Source of the DNA: JAFGOG01 sp034429215
Lineage (GTDB): Bacteria; Chloroflexota; Anaerolineae; JAAYZQ01
DNA: 64,000 bases
NCBI GenBank assembly: GCA_034429215.1
Contig: DAOUGI010000030.1
Span: 52,599 to 116,598, forward strand
Reading direction: 5' to 3'
The first letter of the stretch is position 1. Each line of letters begins with the position of its first letter. The notes beneath the pieces are model-generated. The model had not been told where the DNA came from. It did no database searches and was given only the letters and a program-made list of their open reading frames with translations. Made by a program: the position numbers and the translations under genes. Positions 26,584-34,029 of this stretch are shown one piece after another.

Positions 26584-27357
26584 TCAGCTCGCCTCCGTCT
26601 GGCGGCGCAGGCGCTCGATAAAGTCGGCCGACTTGACCTTGCGCTCCAGGTGATGGGTGATGTAGCGGTAGTTCAGCCGCTCGATTTCGGCCTGGGTGTC
26701 AGAGCCGAGCCGCAGCAGCCGGCAGGTGTCCCAGTCGCGGGTCTGCAGGAAACGGAGCACCTTGAGGGCGTTGGCCGACAGCTCGACGGTGTCGACCCGC
26801 TCGCGGCCGCACCGGGGGCAAAAGACGGTCCCCTGGGCCGGGCTAAAGTAGTTGGTCTCAGGCTCCAGCGCCTTCTTGCAGGCCCCGCAGGCAAAGAGCT
26901 GTGGCTGGTAGCCGGCCAGCCCCAGCAGGTGGATCTCGTAGTAGCGGGCCACCAGGGGCAGGTTGTCGGCGGCCGCCAGCCAGCCCAGCGCCTCTTTGAG
27001 CAGGGCGAACAGCGGCCGGTTCTCGTCCTGCTCGGGGGTGAACGCGTCGGTCAGCTCGGCGACATAATAGGCGTAGGTCGCCCGCAGGAGGTCCTCGTGC
27101 AGCGGCAGGAACGGCTCGATCGTTTCGGCCTGGGTGACGATATCCAGGTCGTGCCCGACGGCGACCAGGTAGCGGCCGTAGCTGAACAACTCGACGTGGC
27201 CGCTCTTGCGGCTGGCCGGCTTGCGGGCGCCCTTGGCGATGAGCCGCAGCTTGCCCCGCTCAGGCGTGAGCACAGTCAGCAGGCGGTCTGCTTCGCCGAA
27301 ATCGCTCCGCCTGAGGACGATCGCCTCGGTCTGGTATAGGCGCTCGCGGTGTGACAT
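26584..27357 (-). CDS. recO: DNA repair protein RecO
   Basis: 257 residues. RecO acts with RecR to load RecA onto SSB-coated single strands. The N-terminal OB fold reads YQTEAIVLRRSDFGEADRLL and GKLRLIAKGARKPASRKSG. A zinc knuckle is formed by CGACKKAL and CPRCGRERV (about residues 160-190), followed by the helical C-terminus ending near FIERLRR. Length and domains are normal. It is first in a tight minus-strand operon. Confidence 0.95.
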   Translation of the reverse strand: MSHRERLYQTEAIVLRRSDFGEADRLLTVLTPERGKLRLIAKGARKPASRKSGHVELFSYGRYLVAVGHDLDIVTQAETIEPFLPLHEDLLRATYAYYVAELTDAFTPEQDENRPLFALLKEALGWLAAADNLPLVARYYEIHLLGLAGYQPQLFACGACKKALEPETNYFSPAQGTVFCPRCGRERVDTVELSANALKVLRFLQTRDWDTCRLLRLGSDTQAEIERLNYRYITHHLERKVKSADFIERLRRQTEAS

Positions 27358-27383
27358 GCGCTGGTTCCTCTCCGTCGGGGTCG

Positions 27384-27413
27384 ATTATACCACATGCTCC
27401 GCCTTCCATACAA
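27384..27413 (-). promoter_or_regulatory. Promoter of the recO-mazG-glyQS operon
   Basis: Minus strand: TTGTAT (27413-27408), an 18-base spacer, TATAAT (27389-27384) preceded by TGTGG, an extended -10. The recO ATG is 26 bases downstream. Confidence 0.75.
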
Positions 27414-27514
27414 ATAGACGGTCCGGCTGCCCTCCTCTCGCCCCGGCGGATTGTGATCCTCCCCAGGCGCGGGCGTGTGGCCGCCGTCACGGCGAGGCTG
27501 AAACCCGCTGCTGT

Positions 27515-29386
27515 CTAGCGATATCCCTCCGCCTGCAGGTTGAACAGGCGCGCATACGCGCCGTCTATCTGCATCAGCTCGGCGTGGCTTCCCAGCTCGA
27601 CTATCCTGCCTGCCGACAGCACCACGATCCGGTCGGCCCGGCGCACTGTTGAGAAACGGTGGGAGATCAGCACGGCGATGCGGCCCGCCATCAGCTTGGC
27701 GAACCGCCGGAACACCTCGTACTCTGCCTCGGCGTCCAGCGCAGCGGTCGGCTCGTCGAGCACCAGCACCTCGGCTTTGCGCATGAACGCGCGGGCCAGG
27801 GCGATCTTTTGCCACTGCCCGCCTGACAGCTCGTGCCCCTTTTCCCAGCGCCGTCCAAGCATGGTGTCGTACCCTTGGGGCAGGCTGCCGATCAACGCGC
27901 CGGCGCCGCCGCGGTCTGCCGCATTCCGGATCCGGGCGAAATCGTCGAGCCCATCCACCTGGCCGAATCCGATGTTCTCCCGCACTGTGAACTGGTAGCG
28001 CACAAAGTCCTGAAAGATCACGCCGAATCGCTGGTGAAGGCTGGCGAGGTCATACTCGCGCAGGTCCACGCCGTCGAGCAGCACCTGCCCCTCCGTGGGG
28101 TCGTACAGCCGGGTGAGCAGCTTGATCAGGGTTGTCTTGCCGGCGCCGTTCAGCCCGACCAGCGCGATGCGCTCGCCGGGGTGGATGTGGAGGTTGATGT
28201 CGCGCAGCACGTCGACCTCGGACCCGGGGTAGCGAAACGAGACGTTCCGGAACTCGATGCCGTGCAAAATGGGCGTGGGGGCGATCAGGCCGTTCGCCGG
28301 GGTGACCAACTGCGGCTGCAGCTTTAGGTAGGTCAGCAGGTTATCGAGAAACAGGTTGCTCTCGTAGAGCCGGTTCAAGCTGTCGAGCAGCGATCGGATC
28401 GAGCTTTGTGACTGGCGAAAGATGCTCAGGAACATGGTCATGTCGCCCAGGGTGATCAGGCCGGCCACCGTTCGCAGGACGATCCACGCATAGCTGCCAT
28501 AGTAGACCAGGTTGGACAGCAGGCCCCAGCCCAACGCCGCGATCGCGCGCCGCTGGGCGATGGCGCGGTCTTCCAGGTAAAAGCTCGTGAACAGCTCCTG
28601 GTAGCGTTTTAGAAGCGGCTCGCCCAGCCCGAACAGCTTGATCTCCTTGACGCTTTCGTTGCCGGTCAGCAGCGTCTCCAGGTAGCTCAGCAGGCGGGCT
28701 GCCGGCGCCCGGCGGCTGACGGCGCGAAACGCCCGCTCGGCATGTTGTGATTGCGACAGGAATGAGGGGATGGCGGCCACAAAGACAATGACCGCCAGCC
28801 ACGGGCTGAACCGCACCAGCAGGACGACCAGCGACGCCAGGGTGATGACCTGCTGCACCATCTGCAATGTCGAGTTGACGATATTGAGCGCGCTGGTGTC
28901 TGCCTGGCGCCTTGCGTTCTGCAGGGTATCGTAAAAGATGGGATCTTCAAAAAAGCGCAGGTCCAGGCCGATCGCCTTGCGGATGATCAGGCCGTTGACG
29001 TGGTTGGTTAGCTGCATCTGGAGGATGCGGTCGAGCAGGCTGCGCGCCTGGCTCGCCAGCGAGCCGGCCAGGAGCAGCCCCAGCTCCAGCGCCAGGTATG
29101 GTGCGACGTAGCGGAGCCCGGCAATCGGCTCCATGCCCTGGCGAGTCGCGCTCAAGATTGAATCGATGATCAGCTTGCCGGCCCACGCCTGCGCCGCGGG
29201 CAGGAGGGCCGCCACCAGCGTCAGACCGACCCCGGCCAGCGCAGCGCGGCGGCTGGCCAACCACACCAGGCGGAACGCTTCCGGCGTGTTGCGCAGCGCC
29301 TGCCAGAACTCGCGGACTTGGTTGCCCAGGCGGGCGGCCAGGGAAGCCGCCGGCCGGCGGGGCGGAGTAGATTTGGATCTGTTCAT
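27515..29386 (-). CDS. ABC exporter half-transporter (fused TM and ATPase domains)
   Basis: 623 residues. Residues about 20-345 carry a six-helix exporter domain (for example LVWLASRRAALAGVGLTLVA). The ATPase follows with Walker A VGLNGAGKTTLIKLL, signature LSGGQWQKIALARAF, Walker B VLVLDEPTAALDAEAE and the H-loop in VLISHRFSTVRRADRI. It would work as a homodimer exporting lipids, peptides or drugs; the substrate cannot be told. It has its own promoter and no partner gene next to it. Confidence 0.93.
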   Translation of the reverse strand: MNRSKSTPPRRPAASLAARLGNQVREFWQALRNTPEAFRLVWLASRRAALAGVGLTLVAALLPAAQAWAGKLIIDSILSATRQGMEPIAGLRYVAPYLALELGLLLAGSLASQARSLLDRILQMQLTNHVNGLIIRKAIGLDLRFFEDPIFYDTLQNARRQADTSALNIVNSTLQMVQQVITLASLVVLLVRFSPWLAVIVFVAAIPSFLSQSQHAERAFRAVSRRAPAARLLSYLETLLTGNESVKEIKLFGLGEPLLKRYQELFTSFYLEDRAIAQRRAIAALGWGLLSNLVYYGSYAWIVLRTVAGLITLGDMTMFLSIFRQSQSSIRSLLDSLNRLYESNLFLDNLLTYLKLQPQLVTPANGLIAPTPILHGIEFRNVSFRYPGSEVDVLRDINLHIHPGERIALVGLNGAGKTTLIKLLTRLYDPTEGQVLLDGVDLREYDLASLHQRFGVIFQDFVRYQFTVRENIGFGQVDGLDDFARIRNAADRGGAGALIGSLPQGYDTMLGRRWEKGHELSGGQWQKIALARAFMRKAEVLVLDEPTAALDAEAEYEVFRRFAKLMAGRIAVLISHRFSTVRRADRIVVLSAGRIVELGSHAELMQIDGAYARLFNLQAEGYR

Positions 29387-29434
29387 TTGTGCGCTCCGGA
29401 TTGCTGTGCTTGTGTGGAGATCGTCATGCCCAAG

Positions 29435-29463
29435 AGTATACCTGCATTGCCCCGGCAGGTCAA
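29435..29463 (-). promoter_or_regulatory. Promoter of the ABC exporter gene
   Basis: Minus strand: TTGACC (29463-29458), 17 bases, TATACT (29440-29435), 48 bases before the start codon. The rest of 29464-29634 holds no gene; it has a GC-rich perfect palindrome GAAGGGGGC/GCCCCCTTC at 29571-29590. Confidence 0.82.
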
Positions 29464-29634
29464 CCTGGGCGGCGGCGCTCTTTCAGGCGCCGCAGCAGCC
29501 GGCGCCGCTCGTGTTACCCCAAAAAACCGGTTTCGCGAGTCTCCCGCCCGCGCGCCTGCGGCACTTTGGGGAAGGGGGCACGCCCCCTTCTCAAGGGGAC
29601 CGATTAGATCGCCGCACCAAGCTCAAGCTGCGCC

Positions 29635-30360
29635 TCAGGCCCCGGCCCGGATCTGTCCCATGGCAAACTCGTAAAAGGGCGCGATCCGCCCGGCGAGCGC
29701 GGCCTGATCCTCGGCGGGGTGCCCCCGGTCGTAGGAGGCCAGGGCGCCGTCGATCAGATCGCTCCACTGGGAAAAGGCGGCCTTGGCCCACGCCGCCGAG
29801 AACCGTTTCGATACGACGACATCGCGAGTCTGAAAGCTGTAGATCAGCCGGCACAGGTTGAGGGTGCAATAGTCCGGATATTCGGTCAGGCGCCTGGCGA
29901 CAAAGTCGTGCTCATGCCACAGCGCGGCCTCCAGCTCGGGCCACGACACGGCCGGATAGATCTCGGCGGGGTCCGGGCCGTGCAGGCGGATGTACCGCCC
30001 GGCGCGGACGTGGGCGCAGTGCAGTGCCCAGGATTGGTCGATGACGCCGGGCAGAAACTGGTGCGCCGGCGGCGTGGTCCGCCGCGCGTCCTCCAGGAGG
30101 AGGTAGTAGCCGTCCATGTCGGCGCCATCGGGCGGATAGTCACGGGCGAGCGCGGCGTGCAGCTCCTTGAGCCCTGTCTTTTCGGCATCGGTCAAGGGCT
30201 CGCGGACTATGACGTGAAAGTCGACGTCCCCGCCGGCGCCGGCTTCGGGAAAGGCGATCGCGCCGTAGAGATAGACGGCGTGCAGCTTGTCGCCGAGCAC
30301 GGCGTCGAGGCCGTGGACAAAGGCCGCGCACAGCGGCTCGAGGTGGGTTGGAAGCGGCAT
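29635..30360 (-). CDS. AadA-like nucleotidyltransferase (DUF4111 type)
   Basis: 241 residues. The nucleotidyltransferase signature GAIAFPEAGAGGDVDFHVI at about residues 33-51 supplies the metal-binding Asp45 and Asp47. The C-terminal helical part (DYCTLNLCRLIYSFQTRDVVVSK, then AAWAKAAFSQWSDLI) matches the substrate domain of aminoglycoside 3''-adenylyltransferase relatives. In the usual motif G-S-x-A, Ser is replaced by Ala (LYGAIAF). Chromosomal homologues often have no proven resistance role, so the substrate is open. No promoter was recognised directly upstream, where a structured repeat lies. Confidence 0.8.
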   Translation of the reverse strand: MPLPTHLEPLCAAFVHGLDAVLGDKLHAVYLYGAIAFPEAGAGGDVDFHVIVREPLTDAEKTGLKELHAALARDYPPDGADMDGYYLLLEDARRTTPPAHQFLPGVIDQSWALHCAHVRAGRYIRLHGPDPAEIYPAVSWPELEAALWHEHDFVARRLTEYPDYCTLNLCRLIYSFQTRDVVVSKRFSAAWAKAAFSQWSDLIDGALASYDRGHPAEDQAALAGRIAPFYEFAMGQIRAGA

Positions 30361-30401
30361 GGTGCTCCTCTCACGGTGGTGAGTTCTTCTGGGGTGGATT
30401 T

Positions 30402-30474
30402 ACCCCTCACCCCTGCCCTGCAGCGCTCTGCGCTGCACTGAACAGCGGTCTCCCCACAGGGAGAGGGAGTCGAA
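30402..30474 (-). repeat. Structured intergenic repeat, copy A
   Basis: Read on the minus strand it begins CCCTCTCCCTGTGGGGAGAC, continues through CAGTGC, has a hairpin TGCAGCGC-AGA-GCGCTGCA (plus positions 30419-30437) and ends GGGGTGAGGGG. The same ends, with a hairpin of different sequence, occur at 63866-63921. Confidence 0.75.
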
Positions 30475-30506
30475 ACAATGGTCTTCCCTGGGGGAGAAGG
30501 AAAAGA

Positions 30507-30534
30507 CCCCAAGGGTTTTCATAAACCCTTGGGG
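30507..30534 (-). terminator. Terminator of the exopolysaccharide operon
   Basis: A 12-bp perfect stem CCCCAAGGGTTT (30507-30518) and AAACCCTTGGGG (30523-30534) with a 4-base loop. On the minus strand it is followed by TCTTTTCC. It lies 15 bases beyond the BY-kinase stop. The same stem recurs at 33983-34010 at the other end of the operon. Confidence 0.88.
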
Positions 30535-30548
30535 CCGGGGTTTTGCGG

Positions 30549-31214
30549 TTAGTAGTAGCCTTTCAGACCGGAATCCACCTGCACGTTGGTCAGCACGGCC
30601 CCAACCACACGGGCGTTGATCTGCTGGAGGCGCTGCACGGCGGTGCGGGCGTGGTCGCGACGGGTGTGGCCGGCGCTGACGACCAGGACCACACCGTCGA
30701 CTTTGGTGGCCAGGACGGCGGCATCGGTGACGGCCACGACGGGCGGGGTGTCGAACAGGACCTGGTCGGCCCGCTCGGCCAGGGCGGCGATGATCTCTTC
30801 CATCCGCCGCGAGCCCATCACTTCCGCCGGGTTGGGCGGCAGGGGGCCGCTGGTCAGGACCGACAGGCCATTCACCTCGGTCTTGCACAGGGGCGGCGAA
30901 GCCAGGGCGGCGTCGTCCATCATCATCGTCGTCAGGCCGGCGTCGTTGGACAGGCCGAAAATCTGGTGGAGGCTCGGGCGGCGCAGGTCAGCATCGACCA
31001 GGATGACCCGCCGGCCTGCCTGGGCCGACACGACGGCCAGGTTGGCCAGCGTCGTCGATTTGCCCTCGCTGACCCCGGCCGAGGTGATGACCAGGGTTTT
31101 GAGGGTGCGATCCAGGCCGGCAAAGTCGAGATTGGTCCGCAGGGTGCGGTACGCCTCGCTGATGGGCGAGCGCGACTCGGTAACCGTGATCAGTTCGTTC
31201 AGTTTGTCGCTCAT
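30549..31214 (-). CDS. CpsD/CapB-type bacterial tyrosine kinase
   Basis: 221 residues. The BY-kinase ATPase motifs are present: Walker A ITSAGVSEGKSTTLANLA, Walker A' VILVDADLRRPSLHQIF and Walker B QVLFDTPPVVAVTDAAVL. The C-terminus ends GYY, a very short tyrosine tail compared with the usual cluster. It is the cytosolic half of the split (Gram-positive type) arrangement, activated by a Wzz-like membrane protein; two such genes lie directly upstream. Together with the glycosyltransferase this points to control of exopolysaccharide chain length and export. Confidence 0.92.
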   Translation of the reverse strand: MSDKLNELITVTESRSPISEAYRTLRTNLDFAGLDRTLKTLVITSAGVSEGKSTTLANLAVVSAQAGRRVILVDADLRRPSLHQIFGLSNDAGLTTMMMDDAALASPPLCKTEVNGLSVLTSGPLPPNPAEVMGSRRMEEIIAALAERADQVLFDTPPVVAVTDAAVLATKVDGVVLVVSAGHTRRDHARTAVQRLQQINARVVGAVLTNVQVDSGLKGYY

Positions 31215-31244
31215 GACACCAGTTCCTCGTTGATCATTTGTCGT

Positions 31245-32024
31245 TCACAACAGGCCCACGATCAGTGCGCCGAGGCCGGCCCCGATCACCAGCCCGATCA
31301 GAAAGACCAGCAGCAGGCCGGAATTGATCCACGCCGGCAGTCCCAAGCGCCGCCCGCTGCCCCCGGTCTTGCCGATGGTGGGGACGGTGCCCAGCACGGA
31401 CATGCCGACGGCCTTTTCCACGTCGCCGACGGTGCGCAGGATGTCCGATTGCAGCCATTCGAGAAAAAAGACGATGACGGCGCCGATGATCGCCCCAAAG
31501 ACTGCCCCGGCCAGCACGTTGAACTTGACCTTGGGCGAGGCCAGGGGCACGTCGCGGATGTCATCCACCTTTGAGACGTCGATGCGGTCACTCTTGTCCT
31601 GCTCGCTGTTCCATTGCCGGCGCTCTTCGACGAACACATCGGCCAGCGTCTGGGCCATCTGCCGGGCTTCTTCGGGGTCCCGGCTCTCGGCCTGGATGGT
31701 GATGCTCATGTTGGAAGAATCGGCGCTCACGTCGAGGTTGGCCAGGAAATCGTAGGTGCTCATGTCGAGCTGGGCGCGGTCGATCGCTTTTTGGGTCATG
31801 GTGTGGCTGGTGATATTGAGCACATAGTTGCGCAGCAGCTCTTTGGTGGCCTGGCTCAGGCCCCAGTCGGCCCGCGCCGGGTTGACGCTGAGCTGGATGC
31901 TGGCCCGGTAGACCTCGGGCATGATCTTGCTGACGCCGAGCGCGGCGACGGCGGCCACGACGGCGACCAGCAGGATGATCCAGCCGCGCTTTTTGGCGAT
32001 ATTCCAATACTCACGAAACTCCAC
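31245..32024 (-). CDS. Wzz/YveK-like chain-length determinant, first copy
   Basis: 259 residues from a GTG at 32024, chosen because GGGGAGG ends five bases before it; an upstream GTG at 32042 would include the RBS in the coding region. TM1 is GWIILLVAVVAAVAALGVS. A long extracytoplasmic helical part follows, with the Wzz pattern VYRASIQLSVNPA. A membrane-proximal TM (LAGAVFGAIIGAVIVFFLEWL) and a further C-terminal hydrophobic segment (GLLLVFLIGLVIGAGLGALIVGLL) come after it. The extra C-terminal TM is beyond the usual two. It is the likely activator of the adjacent BY-kinase. Confidence 0.87.
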   Translation of the reverse strand: MEFREYWNIAKKRGWIILLVAVVAAVAALGVSKIMPEVYRASIQLSVNPARADWGLSQATKELLRNYVLNITSHTMTQKAIDRAQLDMSTYDFLANLDVSADSSNMSITIQAESRDPEEARQMAQTLADVFVEERRQWNSEQDKSDRIDVSKVDDIRDVPLASPKVKFNVLAGAVFGAIIGAVIVFFLEWLQSDILRTVGDVEKAVGMSVLGTVPTIGKTGGSGRRLGLPAWINSGLLLVFLIGLVIGAGLGALIVGLL

Positions 32025-32115
32025 GAGCGCCTCCCCAATCACACCTGTCTATAGTCCGACCATTGTAACACGGAAGCTCCAAAATCCAAAATCCAAAACC
32101 GAAAATCCTAAACCG

Positions 32116-32814
32116 TCACCGCCCCTTCTGGGTGCGCCTCAACCGCACTGAACGGGGTATCTCCCCCACTACATTGAGGTTCAGCGACTCGAGATCGGCG
32201 CGGTCGCGGACGGAGGTGTCGAGATAGTCCCACAGGAAAGCAAGCGCCACGCCGGCCACCAGGGCCACGAACAGCCGGATCGGCAGGTCCAATTTGTCTT
32301 TCAGGCTGCGGCCCACCTGGCCGATGGCCGGCCCGTCGATCAGCACGGCCTTGGCCGGCACGCCGGCCAGTTGGGGAAAGTACTCGGCGGCAACGTCCTC
32401 GACGATCGCGCCCACTACCTCGGCGATCTTTTGGACCTGGTCGCGGTCGCCCCAGGTGATGCTCACGGTCATGATGCGGTGCTCGCGGCTGGCAAATATG
32501 GCGCCCGCCGGCACGGTGAACCCGGCCTGCTCGCTGACCTTGGCGGCCGTGGCGCCGCCCTTGAGCACTTCGGACAGGTCGTCGGCCAGGTATTCCGAGG
32601 CCAGCCAGGCGTCGGACCGGCCCTCGCCCGAGATGGCGCTGACCGGTTCGTCCCCCTCAATGCCGATGGCAAAGCGCATGGTTGCCTGGTAGACCGGTGC
32701 GGGTGACCGGTAGGTGATCAGGCTGACGATCAGGACAACGGCCAGCAAGAGGGCGATCAGCCACCAACGCCGCCAGATGACACGCCAGTATTGTCGTAAT
32801 ACCATCTTTTTCAC
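32116..32814 (-). CDS. Wzz-like chain-length determinant, second copy
   Basis: 232 residues. TM1 (WWLIALLLAVVLIVSLITY) is followed by APVYQATMRFAIG, a helical extracytoplasmic domain and the PxxP-like second TM region PIRLFVALVAGVALAFLWDYL, ending in a short basic tail. It is the same architecture as the neighbouring Wzz gene but clearly different in sequence. Two consecutive Wzz-like proteins with one BY-kinase suggest a heteromeric co-polymerase; that is inference. Confidence 0.85.
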   Translation of the reverse strand: MKKMVLRQYWRVIWRRWWLIALLLAVVLIVSLITYRSPAPVYQATMRFAIGIEGDEPVSAISGEGRSDAWLASEYLADDLSEVLKGGATAAKVSEQAGFTVPAGAIFASREHRIMTVSITWGDRDQVQKIAEVVGAIVEDVAAEYFPQLAGVPAKAVLIDGPAIGQVGRSLKDKLDLPIRLFVALVAGVALAFLWDYLDTSVRDRADLESLNLNVVGEIPRSVRLRRTQKGR

Positions 32815-32844
32815 CTCACAGTTCAGGTGTGAGCAGCGTTGCCA

Positions 32845-33933
32845 TCACGGCTCACCCCCCATTTGTGTGACCCAGTCGTCGATCTTGTTCTTGAACACGC
32901 CGGTGTCAAACTGCTGCGCATGCGCCCGGATGGCCGCCGTGTCCAGGTCAAGGGTGTCGAAACGGCGAACCGCCTCGGCCAGCGACGCGGCGGTCGGCTC
33001 GGGGAAAAAGGTTCCGGTCACGCCGTCCACCACGGTGTCCAGGGCGCCGCCCCGACCATAGGCGATCACCGGCCGGCCGGCCGCCATCGCTTCCACCGGG
33101 GCGATGCAGAAATCCTCCAGGCCGGGCAGGATGTACGCCCGGCAGCGGGCATACAGGCCGGGCAGTTCCTCGTCGGGCACGCGCCCCAAAAAGCGCACGC
33201 TCGGCCCGGCCAGGGCCTCCAGCCGCGCCCGGTCGCGCCCGCTGCCCGCCACCCACAGCGGCAACCCCAGCACGGAAAAGGCCTGCACGGCCAGGTCAAT
33301 CCGCTTGTAGGGGATCAGGCGGGAGACGATGAGAAAGTAATCGTCGTGCGAGCCGGCCGGCACAAAGCGGCCGGTGTTGACCGGCGGGTGGATCACCACC
33401 GAATCCCGGCCGTAGAACCGTTGGATGCGGCTCTGTATCTCGGTAGAGATGGCGGCAAAGGCGGTCGCCCGCCCGGCCGCCGCCCGCTCCCACCGCTGCA
33501 GCCGGCCGACCAGCAGGCGGGCCACCAGGCGAGCCAGGCGGCCGATCTGCTCTCCCTCGACGTAGGTGTCATAGTCCCAGACAAAGCGGGTTGGGGTCAG
33601 GCAGTAGCACAGGTGGCGGGTTTCGGGTGGGGTGCGGACCCCAAAGCAGAAGGCGCTCTTGTTAGAGATGACCAGGTCATAGCCGCGCAGGGTCAGCCCG
33701 CCAAAGGCCAGCGGGTAGAGCGGCAGGTAGGGTTGGTGGCGGCGGTGGATGCCCGGCAGCCGGTTCAGCCACGTGGTGCGGACGTCCCAGCCGCGGTAAG
33801 CCGGGGGCATGGCCCCTGGCGAGTAGATCGAGGTGTAGACGGGCGCGCCGGGAAACAGCCCTGCCAGCACCTCGAGCACGGCCTCGGCCCCCCCTATCTG
33901 GTTAAGCCAATCGTGGACGAGCGCTATTCTCAT
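32845..33933 (-). CDS. GT4-family glycosyltransferase
   Basis: 362 residues from the ATG at 33933 (MRIALVHDWLNQIGGAEAVL). The open frame continues upstream through the promoter and into the antisense of gatB, but that part is not a gene. The GT-B fold motifs are visible: N-terminal VHDWLNQIGGAE, middle FLIVSRLIPYKRIDLAVQAF, and the nucleotide-sugar site EDFCIAPVEAMAAGRPVIAY with the EX7E spacing. It probably adds a sugar to a lipid-linked polysaccharide intermediate. It leads the operon with the Wzz-like and BY-kinase genes. Confidence 0.92.
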   Translation of the reverse strand: MRIALVHDWLNQIGGAEAVLEVLAGLFPGAPVYTSIYSPGAMPPAYRGWDVRTTWLNRLPGIHRRHQPYLPLYPLAFGGLTLRGYDLVISNKSAFCFGVRTPPETRHLCYCLTPTRFVWDYDTYVEGEQIGRLARLVARLLVGRLQRWERAAAGRATAFAAISTEIQSRIQRFYGRDSVVIHPPVNTGRFVPAGSHDDYFLIVSRLIPYKRIDLAVQAFSVLGLPLWVAGSGRDRARLEALAGPSVRFLGRVPDEELPGLYARCRAYILPGLEDFCIAPVEAMAAGRPVIAYGRGGALDTVVDGVTGTFFPEPTAASLAEAVRRFDTLDLDTAAIRAHAQQFDTGVFKNKIDDWVTQMGGEP

Positions 33934-33948
33934 GGATTGCACCATCCC

Positions 33949-33977
33949 AGTATAACAGAAAGCGGTCGAAACGACAA
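33949..33977 (-). promoter_or_regulatory. Promoter of the exopolysaccharide operon
   Basis: Minus strand: TTGTCG (33977-33972), 17 bases, TATACT (33954-33949). Only 15 bases separate the -10 box from the glycosyltransferase ATG, so the leader is very short. Confidence 0.8.
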
Positions 33978-33982
33978 CAAGA

Positions 33983-34010
33983 CCCCAAGGGTTTTCCGAA
34001 ACCCTTGGGG
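33983..34010. terminator. Hairpin identical in stem to the 30507 terminator
   Basis: CCCCAAGGGTTT (33983-33994), loop TCCG, AAACCCTTGGGG (33999-34010). It lies between the divergent exopolysaccharide and gatB promoters, where a terminator for either gene is not needed. No T run follows directly on the plus strand (TCTGTGG). Confidence 0.7.
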
Positions 34011-34012
34011 TC

Positions 34013-34023
34013 TGTGGTATAAT
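34013..34023 (+). promoter_or_regulatory. Extended -10 promoter of gatB, predicted leaderless start
   Basis: TGTGGTATAAT with the -10 hexamer at 34018-34023; no -35 match at the right distance. Only six bases separate the -10 box from the gatB ATG, so transcription should begin at or next to the start codon. Confidence 0.75.
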
Positions 34024-34029
34024 GGCGGC

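Noticed and set aside
29635..30360. Calling the AadA-like gene an antibiotic resistance determinant
   Set aside because: The family resemblance is clear, but the position is chromosomal without mobile elements and one motif residue differs; resistance cannot be claimed.
32839..34029. A 5' extension of the gatB frame into the antisense of the glycosyltransferase
   Set aside because: The frame is simply open; GatB family start, promoter position and the opposite-strand gene all place the start at 34030.
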